A stretch of DNA of 64,000 nucleotides, taken from contig NZ_QYYD01000005.1 in assembly GCF_003591005.1 (NCBI RefSeq), forward strand, positions 124,001 through 188,000. Direction: 5' to 3'. This DNA comes from Rhodopseudomonas palustris (GTDB lineage Bacteria; Pseudomonadota; Alphaproteobacteria; Rhizobiales; Xanthobacteraceae). This document shows, in pieces, positions 25,052 through 33,437 of the stretch; position 1 is the first letter of the stretch, and each line of letters begins with the position of its first letter. Under the pieces are notes generated by a model, which did not search any database, was not told where the DNA came from, and saw nothing but the letters and a program-made list of their open reading frames with translations. The translations under genes and the position numbers were made by a program.

Positions 25052-25534
25052 ATGACACAGGACACGGTCGTTGGAACTCTGAAAGACGCACTCCTAAGTA
25101 TTGGTAGCGACGACCTCGGCTCTCTTAAGAAGTACTTCCGGGACGAAGCAACATTCTTTGTGCCCGGCGGGCCCTATAGAATCGAGAGTCTTGAGTCATA
25201 TTTCAACTGCGTAACAATTCCGACAAGAGAGATCGGACTGGCTGTTATCAACGTTGATATACGTCAGGCCATAGTTACGACGCTGGGAGACAACAGCACC
25301 CTGATATCTTTTCACTACGCGCGGCACGTATCCAACGCTGGCAGTGTCGTTGGAGCTAGTGGTCGAGGAACCGTCATCCTCGACAATGAAAAGATAATTC
25401 ACCTCCATCTGGAGGACAACGTCGCAAGAAGCCCAATACAAGCCGCGCAAGGCATGGAAAGCGGACGTTCAATGTTAAGCTCAGCCGCAGCGAAAATGTA
25501 CGCTTGGGGAAGCTCCCCCGAAATGGAAGCGTGA
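25052..25534 (+). CDS. NTF2-like/SnoaL-fold protein
   Basis: The 160-residue protein has the NTF2-like cone pattern: an opening helix (VGTLKDALLSIGSDDLGSLK), then YFRDEATFFVPG, then a helix, then successive strands with LISFHYARHVSN and GRGTVILDNEKIIHLHLED. Such domains often act as small-molecule isomerases or binding modules, or as accessory proteins in biosynthetic clusters. AGAGGA precedes the ATG by about 9 bases. It opens the AT-rich four-gene cassette, and its stop overlaps the next gene. The substrate is unknown. Confidence 0.6.
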   Translation: MTQDTVVGTLKDALLSIGSDDLGSLKKYFRDEATFFVPGGPYRIESLESYFNCVTIPTREIGLAVINVDIRQAIVTTLGDNSTLISFHYARHVSNAGSVVGASGRGTVILDNEKIIHLHLEDNVARSPIQAAQGMESGRSMLSSAAAKMYAWGSSPEMEA

Positions 25535-26235
25535 TCGACAAAGGCTCGATCTATCGAGCAGAGGAAATCTCGCGACAATTCACGGCGGTGTCGCGGGAAG
25601 AACTGAAGGCTGTTCGAGCACATGTTCCGCGATGCACTTCTTGGCATCTATTACCAGAAGTCTCTACATCCACCATATACTTCGACACGCCGGACGGCAA
25701 TTACGCCAAACAAGGGCTTTCCATTCGAGTAGTAGACCGGCTCAATGTTCGCGACGAATTTGCAGCTCTCATTCTTAAAGAAACCGTGAGAGATGGTCGC
25801 TGTCATATCCACCGTAAGGAGTTGGGCATCAGGATTCCGTTTTCTGCGAGCCACAACCAAGTGTCGGAAATCCGGATTGATGAGTTACTGAGGAACTACC
25901 TTCCGGCAACCATTCACTTGAAGCCGGATCGGCTTGTTGCGAAAGCGAATTGCATTCAGAGAAGGGCAAAGCGACTGTTACAGACGAAGTTTGAGATAGC
26001 GGTGAACGTTAGCTACGACGATGCGGAATGGTGTGACGTTCGAACCAATCTCAAAATCGGCGCTTCGTACTATGTTGGAGCTGAAGTCAACCTGCTCTGT
26101 GATCGCGAGAAAGACTTAAAGAACATTAAGTTGAAATGTGCCGGATTGGCGCTCGACGACGTTGCGGAATGCATAGCAAGCAGATTCCCGTCGTTACGTG
26201 AACTTGGCCCTAAGTACAATCATTGGATATCTTAA
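25531..26235 (+). CDS. CYTH-like (triphosphate tunnel) domain protein
   Basis: From GTG 25531 (overlapping the previous stop as GTGA) this is 234 residues; a TTG at 25504 is an alternative. Strand motifs follow the CYTH/VTC barrel: STIYFDTPDGNYAKQGLSIR near 45-65, a charged ILKETVRDGRCHIHRKEL strand, KFEIAVNVSYDD, and YVGAEVNLL near the end. Family members bind triphosphate or polyphosphate and hydrolyse or cyclise nucleotides (thiamine triphosphatase, adenylate cyclase, polyphosphate polymerase). The usual ExExK opening is not obvious here, so catalysis is uncertain. It is coupled to the next gene by TAATG. Confidence 0.5.
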   Translation: MIDKGSIYRAEEISRQFTAVSREELKAVRAHVPRCTSWHLLPEVSTSTIYFDTPDGNYAKQGLSIRVVDRLNVRDEFAALILKETVRDGRCHIHRKELGIRIPFSASHNQVSEIRIDELLRNYLPATIHLKPDRLVAKANCIQRRAKRLLQTKFEIAVNVSYDDAEWCDVRTNLKIGASYYVGAEVNLLCDREKDLKNIKLKCAGLALDDVAECIASRFPSLRELGPKYNHWIS

Positions 26236-27560
26236 TGAGGGTTGTTCTCACGACCATTGTTGCAAAGGGGTATACTGCACCGCCCTACGGGATAATGGCT
26301 CTCGCGGCATACGTTCGTACAAATTGCGCTGACCTTGACGATAATGTTGAAGTCATCCCGCTTCCATTCTCTTTCACCACATCCGCAAGACACATTGCTT
26401 TGCACTTGAAGGCAAGGCATCCGGATGTCGTCGGCATTAGCTGCTATGCCTGGAATTACCTGGAGTCGATCGAGCTCGCCAAATCTCTAAGAGGCTTTGA
26501 TCCGAATGTATTCATCGTGATTGGCGGTCCACAGGTGTCGCCGGACGACGACAAACTTATAGACCTAGAAGCTCGGGGCATCGTCAACTGTCTAGTGCTA
26601 GGAGACGGCGAAACCGCCTTGCGACAAATTCTCTCTGGCTTAATCGACGCACGAAGTTGCATGGCATCAGAAGCGATACCCATTCGAGGCTGGATAAACG
26701 GAGGTTCTGTCGACCTGAACTGCCTGCCACTTCCGTATGAAGCCCTCAATTCGTTGAGAGCAGATCTGAGACGAACGAAGCTCGCCTTCGTGCAGACGAC
26801 GCGCGGCTGTCCTTACAGCTGCAGTTTCTGCGATCAAGCACTTCGTAAGGTTCGAATGAGGGACGCCGAAAGAGTGAAAAGGGATCTTGCGTTTCTTCAT
26901 CAAAATGGCGCCCGCAGGGTAATATTCTTTGATTCGACCTTCAACCTCAAAAGATCCAGAACCTTAGATATACTAGATTATGTAAAGTACAACTTGCCTG
27001 GACTATCGATACATATCTCGATTAAGCCAGAAATCCTCTCAGACGAAGAAATCGTCTCTATTTCAAATCTTGATGGGACAACCGTTGAGATCGGGATTCA
27101 GACTGCTGAAAGGCGTACACTTAAAGACATCAAAAGAAGCTCTAAGATTGATGAAATTGGGCACAACGTTAATTCGCTCTGGCGCGCTGGCGTCCATGTG
27201 ATTTTGCATACGATATATGGTCTTCCGGGAGAAGGCTTAGCTGAGTGGAAAGAGTCGTTGGATTATTGCTACAGCCTCGGGGACGTTGATATTACCGCCT
27301 TCTGGATGAAGATATTACCAAATACAAGAGTGCGCCAAGAGGAACGGCGTTCGGATTACCGATATTCGGAAGCCAATAGCTTCTCAATTACAAGTAGCGA
27401 TCGCTTTACTCGCGAAGAACTTGCTCTCGCGAAGAGGATGACTCAATTTATGAACTCAATGCACGCCCTTCAACCAAGTGATCGTTCGCGTTTACGAAAG
27501 AGCATTGAAACTACTCATGAGGGAAAGCTATCGAATTTTCTCCAAAGCAGATTGAGCTAG
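26235..27560 (+). CDS. B12-binding-domain radical SAM protein
   Basis: The protein has 441 residues. An N-terminal Rossmann-like cobalamin-binding domain (about 1-150) contains VGISCYAWNYLESIELAKSL and VIGGPQVSPDD. A radical SAM barrel follows with CPYSCSFC (residues 191-198), FFDSTFNLKRSR and GLPGEGLAEW. This is the BchE/P-methylase type layout, used for methylations, ring formation and other radical chemistry. The usual DxHxxG B12 motif is not clear, so cobalamin binding is inferred from the fold alone. ATG 26235 overlaps the preceding stop. It belongs to a cassette with an NTF2-like and a CYTH-like protein, suggesting a small biosynthetic pathway. Confidence 0.8.
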   Translation: MRVVLTTIVAKGYTAPPYGIMALAAYVRTNCADLDDNVEVIPLPFSFTTSARHIALHLKARHPDVVGISCYAWNYLESIELAKSLRGFDPNVFIVIGGPQVSPDDDKLIDLEARGIVNCLVLGDGETALRQILSGLIDARSCMASEAIPIRGWINGGSVDLNCLPLPYEALNSLRADLRRTKLAFVQTTRGCPYSCSFCDQALRKVRMRDAERVKRDLAFLHQNGARRVIFFDSTFNLKRSRTLDILDYVKYNLPGLSIHISIKPEILSDEEIVSISNLDGTTVEIGIQTAERRTLKDIKRSSKIDEIGHNVNSLWRAGVHVILHTIYGLPGEGLAEWKESLDYCYSLGDVDITAFWMKILPNTRVRQEERRSDYRYSEANSFSITSSDRFTREELALAKRMTQFMNSMHALQPSDRSRLRKSIETTHEGKLSNFLQSRLS

Positions 27561-27589
27561 ATCGCAACCTTTCTGAGGCCCGTATCGAC

Positions 27590-28423
27590 GTGAAGCACTC
27601 ATCCGAACGATTGACGGAGTGCGACGATGATCTTAAACGCGAGCTATTTCTGTACGGAAGAGACCTCGACTGTGGAAACGTAGCCGATAAATATAAATCC
27701 ATCTATTGCGAGAGAAGTATCGCCTCGCTTGAACAAGCATCTAGCTTCTGTGGACAACTTTCACGCGCTTCTTACTTGATCAAATATCGCATCTGCTCCG
27801 AGCTATTTTCATGGTGGATCTACGAAGGTCAGCACTCAGAATGGAGCGCGCCCCATGAGCGTTTGGCTACTTTAACGCGGACCGCGACAAGAAGCATCAA
27901 GGCGCAATTTGAAGCCATGAACGCTGGAGTTCGCGGCGACGTCTTTATCCGGAAGGCCAGCATTGGCGATCAACTAGTTAATATCTACACCTATTCCAGA
28001 GAAGCATATGATAGAACTATGTCCAGAGATGGTCGGTTAGTGGCTCCTAGCGTATTAGAAGTGAACAACACCAAGTCAAACGGGCTTCGAGGTGGTTGTT
28101 CTTATCTTTACGTTGTCTCTCCGGAATTGAAGCTGTTTGCATGCAGTAAGCCGATGTTCGACTCTCAGCTAATTTCCGGATTGGAGTATCGGGGAGTTGC
28201 CGTGAAGCACCCAATGATCGCGCAGTTCTCGGATCTTTCTGTTCTGTGCGCTGGCGACTTTCGGCTAATCAAATCGAATTCCGGTGTAGTTCTTGGAGTG
28301 TTTGCCACTCGTGCTTCTGGGCATTACAGACCAGGTATCGATAGTTCATCCGCCTTGCGAGTTGTCTTTCAAGCTGCGTTCGCCCTTGGCCATCGAGAGC
28401 GCATACTTGTGGTTGGCGAATAG
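27590..28423 (+). CDS. Unrecognised protein closing the radical SAM cassette
   Basis: The protein has 277 residues from a GTG, without an obvious signal peptide or membrane span. The N-terminal half is helical and cysteine-containing (RDLDCGNVADKYKSIYCERS). The C-terminal half is beta-rich and ends with SGVVLGVFATRASGHYRPG (about 236-254) followed by a helix. An SGHY(R/Q)P motif followed by an alpha-helix recurs in otherwise unrelated bacterial and eukaryotic proteins; whether this is homology cannot be judged here. It lies 29 bases after the radical SAM gene, so co-transcription is likely. No function is proposed. Confidence 0.6.
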   Translation: MKHSSERLTECDDDLKRELFLYGRDLDCGNVADKYKSIYCERSIASLEQASSFCGQLSRASYLIKYRICSELFSWWIYEGQHSEWSAPHERLATLTRTATRSIKAQFEAMNAGVRGDVFIRKASIGDQLVNIYTYSREAYDRTMSRDGRLVAPSVLEVNNTKSNGLRGGCSYLYVVSPELKLFACSKPMFDSQLISGLEYRGVAVKHPMIAQFSDLSVLCAGDFRLIKSNSGVVLGVFATRASGHYRPGIDSSSALRVVFQAAFALGHRERILVVGE

Positions 28424-28642
28424 CCCTTCGAGTAGTGGATCGGTTAAACTGGAACTCGACACAGCGCGGTCTAGGCTCAGCGCCCAATCGTCAAAATGGT
28501 GCTCCAGTTCTTCGAAGTTTTGCTGATCGATGTCGAGGCGCAAGGAGAGCCCCTGCGCGCTCAGAAGACGTGTAGTTAAATCGCTTTCTGATGACGAAAA
28601 AGATTGGCATTTTCGCTCCAGTCTGCAACAATACTGCAACAA
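28346..28642 (-). pseudogene. Integrase-like remnant beside the tRNA end
   Basis: This is a 98-codon frame on the minus strand that ends inside the preceding gene. Its opening residues (CCRLERK) resemble those of the extended frame of the intact integrase (CCRLDRK at 22549-22567), at the same distance from the att motif. The interior (AQGLSLRLDIDQQNFEELEH and following) resembles the N-terminal helical region of DUF6538-type tyrosine recombinases. No catalytic domain follows. I read it as the truncated integrase of the right-hand element. Confidence 0.4.
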
Positions 28643-28749
28643 TAACCACGAAACGCCAAAAGCCTCAATTTAATCAACGATAAACACCGGTCTTGAAAAC
28701 CGGCGTGGGTGCAAGCCCACAGTGGGTTCGAATCCCACCCCTTCCGCCA
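28622..28749 (+). other. Island attachment site (attR) with 3' half of tRNA-Ser(TGA)
   Basis: Bases 28686-28749 match a tRNA-Ser from the anticodon arm onward. The stem CCGGT/ACCGG brackets loop CTTGAAA (anticodon TGA). A long class II variable arm (GTGGG/CCCAC), a T-arm with TTCGAAT, acceptor strand CCCTTCC, discriminator G and encoded CCA follow. The bases before 28686 do not form the D-arm or 5' acceptor strand, so only the 3' half is present. This is the duplicated end left by integration into a tRNA gene. Confidence 0.85.
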
Positions 28750-28818
28750 TAAACCGTTGACCTAAGTGCAAAACTCACGGGCGGGCAGACGTTTTGCAAC
28801 CATAAGGTAGAGTCGGCT

Positions 28819-29064
28819 TCAGTCTGCGACATGCGAATCGACCTCATTCGTGTCGGCACTGACAATCAGGCCGTACATCACGGCGGCGCGGCCGCCACCG
28901 CGGTCGGAGCCGCGGAATTGCCCGGAATTCCGGCCGAGCGCGATCCCGCGCAGCGCCCGTTCTGCGCGATTGGACAGGCAGATGCGGCCGTCTTCGAGGA
29001 AGCTGGTAAGGCGGTCCAGCGCCTGGGCATGTCGTCCATCGTCTTGGCGACATCGTGGCCGCAC
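28819..29064 (-). pseudogene. IS66-family transposase remnant
   Basis: An 81-codon minus-strand frame contains LTSFLEDGRICLSN, RAERALRGIALGRNS and GSDRGGGRAAVMY, the C-terminal signature region of IS66 TnpC transposases. Both ends are missing. It lies just outside the island end, next to a tRNA-integration hot spot. Confidence 0.8.
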
Positions 29065-29740
29065 GACAGCTTAGCTAGACTAGTCTAGCGCGCTATTCGC
29101 GCATCCCGCTCCCCAGACCGGCGACCAGCGGCGCGCTCAACTCCTGCGCACGGCCCGGCGCCGTTTCGGTGTCTCGCCGTTCACCAGATGCCCTGCGCAT
29201 GCGCACCGGCAATTGTTCGACCGCAAATGTTTTGTCGAGATAATCGCCGGCGCTGCTAGTCGGCGATCGCGCGACCGCGTAGTAATCGCCATTTCCGACA
29301 ATCGCCTCGGCATCCGACAGGCCCGACGCATGATCGACGAAAAGGCGATGGCACGCGAGCGCTGCTCGCAGCGCAGGGACCATTCCCGGCTGGTCCTCCA
29401 ACAAAGGATCCGCATTCGCAGCCACATTCTTGCGTCCGCGCCGCATCGCGTGCGCTGGCCTCATGTCGAATTCATCGCGGCAACTTCGCGCCGACACCGA
29501 CGAACTCCTTGCTGATGATTTTCTCCAAAGCATGCGTTGGCGACAGCCTCACGCAATGTTCGCGTGAGACTGAAGGCTAGATATCGGGCCCATCTGATCC
29601 TGCTGCACCGGGCCCTTTTCAACCGACGGGAGCTTGCCTGCCTTGCAAGGCGGAAACCAGCAAACACAAAGCCATGGAATTGAACTCTCTAACTGATCGC
29701 CGCGGATCCCTCCGCACTTTTGTTGTCCTGGAGTCTCACT
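29065..29740. other. Degraded or non-coding region between the IS66 remnant and the lipid operon
   Basis: A 146-codon minus frame (29093-29533) contains HRLFVDHASGLSDAEAIV, but no family is recognised and no ribosome site is seen. It may be remnant DNA. The last 200 bases should contain the promoter for the operon beginning at 29741. Confidence 0.3.
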
Positions 29741-30316
29741 ATGTCGACCGCTGACATCCTGCCATTTTTCCGAGCGTGGATTCGCAATCCGCTGCGCGTC
29801 GCCGCTGTCGCCCCGTCGGGCTCGGCCGTTTCCTCACTGATGGTTCAGGGGATCACGTCCACGACCGGCCCCGTTATCGAGCTCGGCCCCGGAACCGGCG
29901 TGTTCACCCGCGCTCTACTGGAGCGCGGCGTCAGGCAACAGGATCTGACACTTGTCGAGTACGGCTCCGAATTCATCCCGCTGCTGCAGCGTCGCTTTCC
30001 CGGAGCTCGCGTACTGTGGATGGATGCGGCCTGGCTGCATCGAGAACGGCTGTTCGAGGGGGCCCCGGTTGGTGCCGTCGTCAGCGGGCTCGGGCTGCTG
30101 ACGATGCCGCAAGAGAAGGTCGTCGCGATCCTCCACGGCGCGTTCTCCTATCTCCGCCCGGGCGGCGCCTTCTATCAGATCACCTACGGCCCGCATTGTC
30201 CCGTGGCCGATGCGATCCTGGATCGTCTCGGCCTGCAAGCAACCTGCATCGGGAAGACCTTTCGCAATCTGCCGCCGGCTTCCGTCTACCGGATCAGCCG
30301 CTGCCCCATACGTTGA
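29741..30316 (+). CDS. PmtA-like phospholipid/class I SAM-dependent methyltransferase
   Basis: The protein has 191 residues from ATG 29741 with CTGGAG upstream. The opening FFRAWIRNPLRVAAVAPSGS matches rhizobial phosphatidylethanolamine N-methyltransferase (PmtA) and rRNA-dimethylase-like relatives. The SAM-binding motif I is ELGPGTGVFTRALLERG (about 47-63), followed by the acidic strand end VEYGSEF. PmtA makes phosphatidylcholine by methylating phosphatidylethanolamine at the membrane face. The gene opens a four-gene envelope operon. PmtA itself or a paralogue with another lipid substrate are both possible. Confidence 0.75.
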   Translation: MSTADILPFFRAWIRNPLRVAAVAPSGSAVSSLMVQGITSTTGPVIELGPGTGVFTRALLERGVRQQDLTLVEYGSEFIPLLQRRFPGARVLWMDAAWLHRERLFEGAPVGAVVSGLGLLTMPQEKVVAILHGAFSYLRPGGAFYQITYGPHCPVADAILDRLGLQATCIGKTFRNLPPASVYRISRCPIR

Positions 30317-30326
30317 TTGAGGCACC

Positions 30327-30986
30327 ATGGACACGTCGAACACAATCACGCTCTTTCTCAGCTTCGGCCTGGTGGGAGTTGGCTGCCTGGCGGTAGCCGA
30401 GAAGTTCATCCCGCTGTTTCCGTCGTACGTCCTGCTGATGCTGCTTGGCCTGACGGTCACCGACGGCACGATGCTCGCCATGACCATCGGGGCGTCGAGC
30501 ACCGGATCGCTTCTCGGGGCGATCGGCTGGTACGGTATCGGCCGTGCGTTCGGCTCACAACGCATCGAGCGGCTGGTGACACGCTATGGAAAGTACGTGT
30601 CGCTGCGCCTCTCGCTCTATCGCCGTCTTAGCGACGCTTATCGCGGCAATCATTTCTGGGTGACGGTGATCGGCCAGACGCTGCCGGTGGTGCGGATCTA
30701 TCTGGCTTTGCCGGCCGGTGTCCTGCGATTGGAGCCGCGCGCCTTCATCGCGGCCGCCGCGATCGGCACCTTGCTCTGGAACACGCCGTTTCTCACGCTG
30801 GGCTATGCGCTCCGCGGCAGCGGCTACGATCCCGTCAGCATCGGCTTCTGGGTCGCGATGGCTGTGATCACCATCGAGGCCACGATCATCCTGGGGCTCC
30901 GCCTCTACAAGCAGTCGATCGCGTCGCCGCGTCCGGCGCTGCCGCGTGCAGTCGCTGCGCCAGTGAACGCGGAGGATTTTGCATGA
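30327..30986 (+). CDS. DedA-family membrane protein
   Basis: The protein has 219 residues with 4-5 hydrophobic segments and the DedA/SNARE-associated pattern. An N-terminal re-entrant part contains EKFIPLFPSYVLLMLLG, followed by GSLLGAIGWYGIGRAFG. The conserved mid-protein segment is GQTLPVVRIYLALPAGV, with the key Arg. DedA proteins act as lipid-carrier or phospholipid flippases across the inner membrane. The stop overlaps the next gene by ATGA. With a methyltransferase upstream and a phosphoesterase and glycosyltransferase downstream, it probably moves a lipid intermediate made by this operon. Confidence 0.85.
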   Translation: MDTSNTITLFLSFGLVGVGCLAVAEKFIPLFPSYVLLMLLGLTVTDGTMLAMTIGASSTGSLLGAIGWYGIGRAFGSQRIERLVTRYGKYVSLRLSLYRRLSDAYRGNHFWVTVIGQTLPVVRIYLALPAGVLRLEPRAFIAAAAIGTLLWNTPFLTLGYALRGSGYDPVSIGFWVAMAVITIEATIILGLRLYKQSIASPRPALPRAVAAPVNAEDFA

Positions 30987-32095
30987 GTGGACCGTTTTCC
31001 CGTTTCAAACCCGGCTCTCACGCGATCGAGCATCTGCTGGCCGCGGTCCTGACCTTGCTCGCCAGCCTTCAGTTCGGCGTCGCGGCGTCCGATGGCCGGC
31101 ATCGTGGCGCCCATCTCGCGCTGCTCGTCGTCGCCGTCGGCGTCTATTGGCATCGCTCGATCTTCAGACGGCGCGCCAGTCGTGACGTGACCAAAGCCAT
31201 CGCAGATCTGGCTGAAGCAGCGGCGGTTACTCTTCTGCGCGAGCGCCACGATGGCGGTCGGCCGGCGCAGCACACAGACGTAGCCGGCTCGTCGCCGCAA
31301 GATGTCGTCAAGGTCAGGAGCCTGTTCATCTCCGACGTCCATCTCGGGACCAAAGGGTGCCAGGCCGATCGGCTGATCGACTTTCTCCGCCACCACGACG
31401 CCGAAACCCTGTATCTGGTCGGCGACATCGTTGATGGCTGGTGTCTCAGGTCGAACTGGTATTGGCCGACAGCGCACAATGCGGTCGCGCTGGAACTGGT
31501 CGAACTCGCGCGTCGTGGCAAGCGCCTCGTTTATGTTGCCGGCAATCACGACGAGTTCGCGCGCGACTATGTCGGCTCGGCCGTTGGCGGCCTCGAAGTG
31601 GTCGACTACGTGATCCACCGCGGCCTCGATGGACGGGACTATCTCATTGTCCATGGCGATCATTTCGATCTCGTCGTGCGTCACGCCCGCTGGCTCGCGT
31701 TGCTCGGCGATGCCGGCTATCGTGCAGCGTTGGCCTCTAACGTCTGGTTGAACATGGTCAGGAGCCGGTTCGGGCTTGCCTATTGGTCGTTCTCATCCTG
31801 GGCGAAACTGCGGGTCAAGAATGCGGTCAACCACATTGGCCGTTTCGAGGAGGTGCTGTCGTCGGAAGCGGCGCGCCACCAGGCCCAGGGCGTGATCTGC
31901 GGCCACATCCATCACGCAGCCATGCATGACGATTTCGGCGTTCGCTACATCAACACCGGCGACTGGGTGGAGTCCTGCACCGGGGTCGTCGAGCATCATG
32001 ACGGTCGCTTCGAGATCGTCAGGTGGACCGAGGCACTCCCGCACCAGATGCCGGTCGACGCGAATATGGTGCCATTCGCAAGAGCGGTGGCGTGA
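30983..32095 (+). CDS. UDP-2,3-diacylglucosamine hydrolase-like metallophosphoesterase with N-terminal membrane extension
   Basis: The protein has 370 residues. About 110 N-terminal residues precede the catalytic domain and include a hydrophobic stretch (ALLVVAVGVYW), an extension absent from classical LpxH (about 240 residues). The calcineurin-like metal motifs are complete: ISDVHLGTKG, GDIVDGW, GNHDEF, HGDHFD and CGHIHH. LpxH hydrolyses UDP-2,3-diacylglucosamine in lipid A synthesis. Here the operon context suggests a lipid-phosphate substrate of this pathway instead. It is coupled to both neighbours: an ATGA overlap upstream and a shared base with the next start. Confidence 0.8.
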   Translation: MSGPFSRFKPGSHAIEHLLAAVLTLLASLQFGVAASDGRHRGAHLALLVVAVGVYWHRSIFRRRASRDVTKAIADLAEAAAVTLLRERHDGGRPAQHTDVAGSSPQDVVKVRSLFISDVHLGTKGCQADRLIDFLRHHDAETLYLVGDIVDGWCLRSNWYWPTAHNAVALELVELARRGKRLVYVAGNHDEFARDYVGSAVGGLEVVDYVIHRGLDGRDYLIVHGDHFDLVVRHARWLALLGDAGYRAALASNVWLNMVRSRFGLAYWSFSSWAKLRVKNAVNHIGRFEEVLSSEAARHQAQGVICGHIHHAAMHDDFGVRYINTGDWVESCTGVVEHHDGRFEIVRWTEALPHQMPVDANMVPFARAVA

Positions 32096-33138
32096 TGCGT
32101 GTGCTTGTCGCAACCGACGCCTGGCGTCCGCAGGTCAACGGCGTGGTTCGTTCGCTCGAATATCTCGCCAGCGAAGCGCCCTCCCTCGGAGCTGATATCG
32201 GCTTCCTGACGCCGAGCGATTTTCGCACCCTGCCGCTGCCCGGCTACCGGGAGATCCACCTTGCGCTTGCCTCGGTGCGGCGGATCGAGCGCGAGATCAC
32301 CAGGATACGTCCGGACTCGGTACACATTGCGACCGAAGGGCCGATCGGGTGGATCACGCGCTACGTTTGCCGGACGCGCGGTTATCCGTTTACGACCAGC
32401 TATCACACGCGCTTTCCCGAATATCTGGCCGCGCGGTGGCCGGTGCCGGTGAAGTGGGGCTATGCGGCGTTGCGCCGCTTCCACAACAGCGCTGACGGCA
32501 CCATGGTCGGCTCGCCGACGCTGGAGCGAGCGCTGAAGGCGCATGGCTTTCGCAATTTGATGCCGTGGTCGCGCGGTGTCGATGCCGAGCTGTTTCGTCC
32601 GCAAAGCGCGCGGCCGCTGGCCTTTCCGGCGCCCGTGTTCCTGTACGTCGGCCGCGTCGCGGTCGAGAAGAACCTCGACGCCTTCCTCGATCTCGAGTTG
32701 CCGGGTTCGAAGATCGTGGTCGGCGACGGGCCGTCGCGCGCCACCCTGCAATCGAGATATCCGCGAGCCCACTTTCTCGGCACGCGGACCGGACATGCAC
32801 TTGCTGACGTCTACGCGTCGGCAGATGTTTTCGTCTTCCCAAGCCTGACCGATACGTTTGGGATGGTGATCCTCGAGGCTCTGGCTTGCGGTCTGCCGGT
32901 CGCGGCTTTCCCGGTGATGGGACCGCTCGACGTGATCGGCAAGTCGGGCTGCGGCTGTCTTGATGCCGACCTGCGCAGAGCCGCGTTGGCTGCACTGCAA
33001 GTGCGGCGTGAAGAATGCCGGGCGCACGCCCTGACCTTCACTTGGCGCGAGAGCGCGCGGCAGTTTCTTGACAATATCAGACGAGCGCACGGTATTTCGG
33101 CTGAGGGTTCACAGCCGTTATGTGCGAACGCGCACTGA
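32095..33138 (+). CDS. GT4-family glycosyltransferase
   Basis: The protein has 347 residues from ATG 32095, which overlaps the preceding stop. The N-terminal Rossmann domain begins MRVLVATDAWRPQVNGVVRS, the acceptor-side pattern of sugar-nucleotide lipid glycosyltransferases. The C-terminal donor domain has LYVGRVAVEKNLDAFL and the E-x7-E region in DTFGMVILEALACG. The closest pattern is mannosyl- or glucosyltransferases that glycosylate diacylglycerol or phosphatidylinositol-type lipids. It is the last coupled gene of the operon and probably adds a hexose to the lipid whose phosphate is removed by the previous enzyme. Confidence 0.85.
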   Translation: MRVLVATDAWRPQVNGVVRSLEYLASEAPSLGADIGFLTPSDFRTLPLPGYREIHLALASVRRIEREITRIRPDSVHIATEGPIGWITRYVCRTRGYPFTTSYHTRFPEYLAARWPVPVKWGYAALRRFHNSADGTMVGSPTLERALKAHGFRNLMPWSRGVDAELFRPQSARPLAFPAPVFLYVGRVAVEKNLDAFLDLELPGSKIVVGDGPSRATLQSRYPRAHFLGTRTGHALADVYASADVFVFPSLTDTFGMVILEALACGLPVAAFPVMGPLDVIGKSGCGCLDADLRRAALAALQVRREECRAHALTFTWRESARQFLDNIRRAHGISAEGSQPLCANAH

Positions 33139-33359
33139 CCGGCCCAGCCTACTCGACTACCGAATCGCGCTCCGAAGTTCAGTTGACCACGCAGGCACGC
33201 GACGAAGCGTTGCGGAGTCTCAAGGACAATCCGGAGCTAACCGGCCAGAGCGATGAAGCGTCGCGCCGCCTGTATTATCTGCACGAGCGCGACGAGGCGT
33301 TGCCGCTGCAGCAGATGCGTCTTGACCATCTGGTGGCGCCCGTTTTCGGCGCCGGATGA
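33120..33359 (+). CDS. Small hypothetical protein downstream of the glycosyltransferase
   Basis: This 79-codon frame overlaps the end of the glycosyltransferase gene. Its composition is rich in Glu, Arg and Gln with a helical pattern (DEASRRLYYLHERDEALPLQ). There is no strong ribosome site and a start nearer 33183 is possible. The family is not recognised. Confidence 0.4.
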   Translation: MCERALTGPAYSTTESRSEVQLTTQARDEALRSLKDNPELTGQSDEASRRLYYLHERDEALPLQQMRLDHLVAPVFGAG

Positions 33360-33437
33360 GCCGTTTCCGCGCTGCGCAAGGTTGACGCAATGTTCGCCGG
33401 ATAAACCGAATCTCGATGAGGTCGGAAGGGTTCTGCT

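Noticed and set aside
28686-28749. Functional tRNA-Ser gene
   Set aside because: The 5' acceptor strand and D-arm are absent, so this is only the duplicated 3' half left at the island end.
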